Below are positions 12,867-13,375 of a stretch of DNA of 13,375 nucleotides, piece after piece. Source of the DNA: Fidelibacterota bacterium. GTDB lineage: Bacteria; Fidelibacterota; Marinisomatia; Marinisomatales; TCS56. The notes under the pieces are model-generated. The model was given only the letters and a program-made list of their open reading frames with translations. It ran no database searches and was not told where the DNA came from. A program made the translations under genes and the position numbers. The stretch covers positions 1 through 13,375 of the forward strand of contig JABMPO010000323.1 of assembly GCA_013203015.1 (NCBI GenBank), read 5' to 3'. Numbering within the stretch: position 1 is the stretch's first letter; each line of letters begins with the position of its first letter.

Positions 12867-13375
12867 CCCTGCAAATTAATCTGATTGGCTATTTTTACAG
12901 CCTGAATAAATGCTACCAGTTTATCCTTATCCAACCGGTCATTGATTCTAACACCACTACAAACATCAATGCCATAAGGATCGACTGTGGCAATAGCCTC
13001 AGCCACATTATCCGAATTCAGCCCGCCAGCGAGATAAACCGGCACCTTAACCGCCTGGCAGATCGCCCGGCTGATTTGCCAATTGTGAGTACGACCTGTG
13101 CCTCCCAAGGATTTTAGCTCAGCAGCAGGATTGCCTGAATCGAGTAAAAAAGCATCGATAAACGGTTCCAGTTCGCTGGCCTGATTAAAAATTTCCGGTC
13201 CGGTAACATGCAGGACCTGCACCAGGTTCACATTTGGTAATTGTTGTTTCAGTTTCTTCAAATCCCGGGATTGCAGCGAGTCACATAATTGAATCGCAGT
13301 GGTTCCACAGCGTTGATGCTGGGCAACCAATTCTTCCACGTTTTGTTTGGACGTCAACAAAAAAGTGTCAATTTC
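12863..13375 (-). CDS. TrpF-like phosphoribosylanthranilate isomerase, N-terminus beyond the window
   Basis: The frame is open to the right edge; 170 residues are visible and about 35-40 N-terminal residues, including the expected catalytic Cys (KICG region), lie outside. Visible TrpF landmarks are TFLLTSKQNVEEL (near residues 4-16), FLLDSG with the probable catalytic Asp at visible residue 79, GGTGRTHNW (91-99), PVYLAGGLNSDNVAEAI (112-128), and YGIDVCSGVR (134-143). TrpF isomerises phosphoribosylanthranilate in tryptophan synthesis using a TIM barrel. Two usual motifs differ: VQLHG is IQLCD (28-32 region), and the SGVE..G.KD end is SGVRINDRLDKDK. No other trp gene is visible; it overlaps the dipeptidase gene by 4 bp. 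It may be a true but dispersed trpF or a paralogue with another sugar-phosphate substrate. Confidence 0.82.
   Translation of the reverse strand, partial: EIDTFLLTSKQNVEELVAQHQRCGTTAIQLCDSLQSRDLKKLKQQLPNVNLVQVLHVTGPEIFNQASELEPFIDAFLLDSGNPAAELKSLGGTGRTHNWQISRAICQAVKVPVYLAGGLNSDNVAEAIATVDPYGIDVCSGVRINDRLDKDKLVAFIQAVKIANQINLQG

Noticed and set aside
1..13375. CRISPR arrays, tRNA/rRNA genes, insertion sequences or prophage genes
   Set aside because: No regularly spaced repeats, cloverleaf sequences, transposase motifs or phage proteins were recognised on either strand.

Overview
The window carries ten confidently recognised or clearly real protein genes, all on the minus strand, plus the tail of a probable gene remnant at the left edge. 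No tRNA, rRNA, CRISPR array or insertion sequence was seen. Base composition looks like low-to-mid 40s percent GC by eye (not computed). The gene set suggests a Gram-negative bacterium: a TonB-dependent receptor with an N-terminal carboxypeptidase-regulatory-like domain, a DUF4249-type lipoprotein, outer-membrane barrel proteins and several signal peptides. The receptor/DUF4249 pairing points to the Fibrobacterota-Chlorobiota-Bacteroidota superphylum. Purine-rich Shine-Dalgarno sequences precede several starts, which is less typical of core Bacteroidetes, so a sister lineage such as Marinimicrobia or Calditrichota/KSB1 is possible. That placement is an inference and is not proven by the window.

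Reading in the direction of transcription (right to left), the first group is a TrpF-like phosphoribosylanthranilate isomerase (cut by the right edge), a secreted VanX/DdpX-type D-Ala-D-Ala dipeptidase, an Eis-like GNAT acetyltransferase, a two-CBS-domain protein and a small lipoprotein. The first three genes are tightly coupled (an ATGA overlap, then a 4-bp gap). The CBS/lipoprotein pair follows a 60-bp AT-rich gap that may hold its own promoter.

A 174-bp intergenic stretch (9652-9825) follows. It holds two palindromes and a direct repeat and is the only obvious regulatory region. It precedes a compact cassette of four genes: an unrecognised secreted 343-residue protein, the TonB-dependent receptor (4-bp GTGA overlap), the DUF4249-like lipoprotein, and a membrane-anchored alpha/beta hydrolase. 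A perfect 32-bp hairpin closes the cassette. The layout suggests uptake and processing of an unknown substrate.

The last group is a secreted DUF1343/NamZ (GH171) family exo-N-acetylmuramidase homologue, an outer-membrane beta-barrel protein starting 3 bp later, and a UMF1-type MFS transporter, closed by a perfect 36-bp palindrome. NamZ, an outer-membrane barrel and an inner-membrane transporter could form a peptidoglycan-sugar scavenging path, but the NamZ homologue has changes in otherwise conserved motifs. Beyond the palindrome lies a 34-codon reading frame that resembles the C-terminal end of a second UMF1 transporter, probably the remnant of a tandem duplicate.
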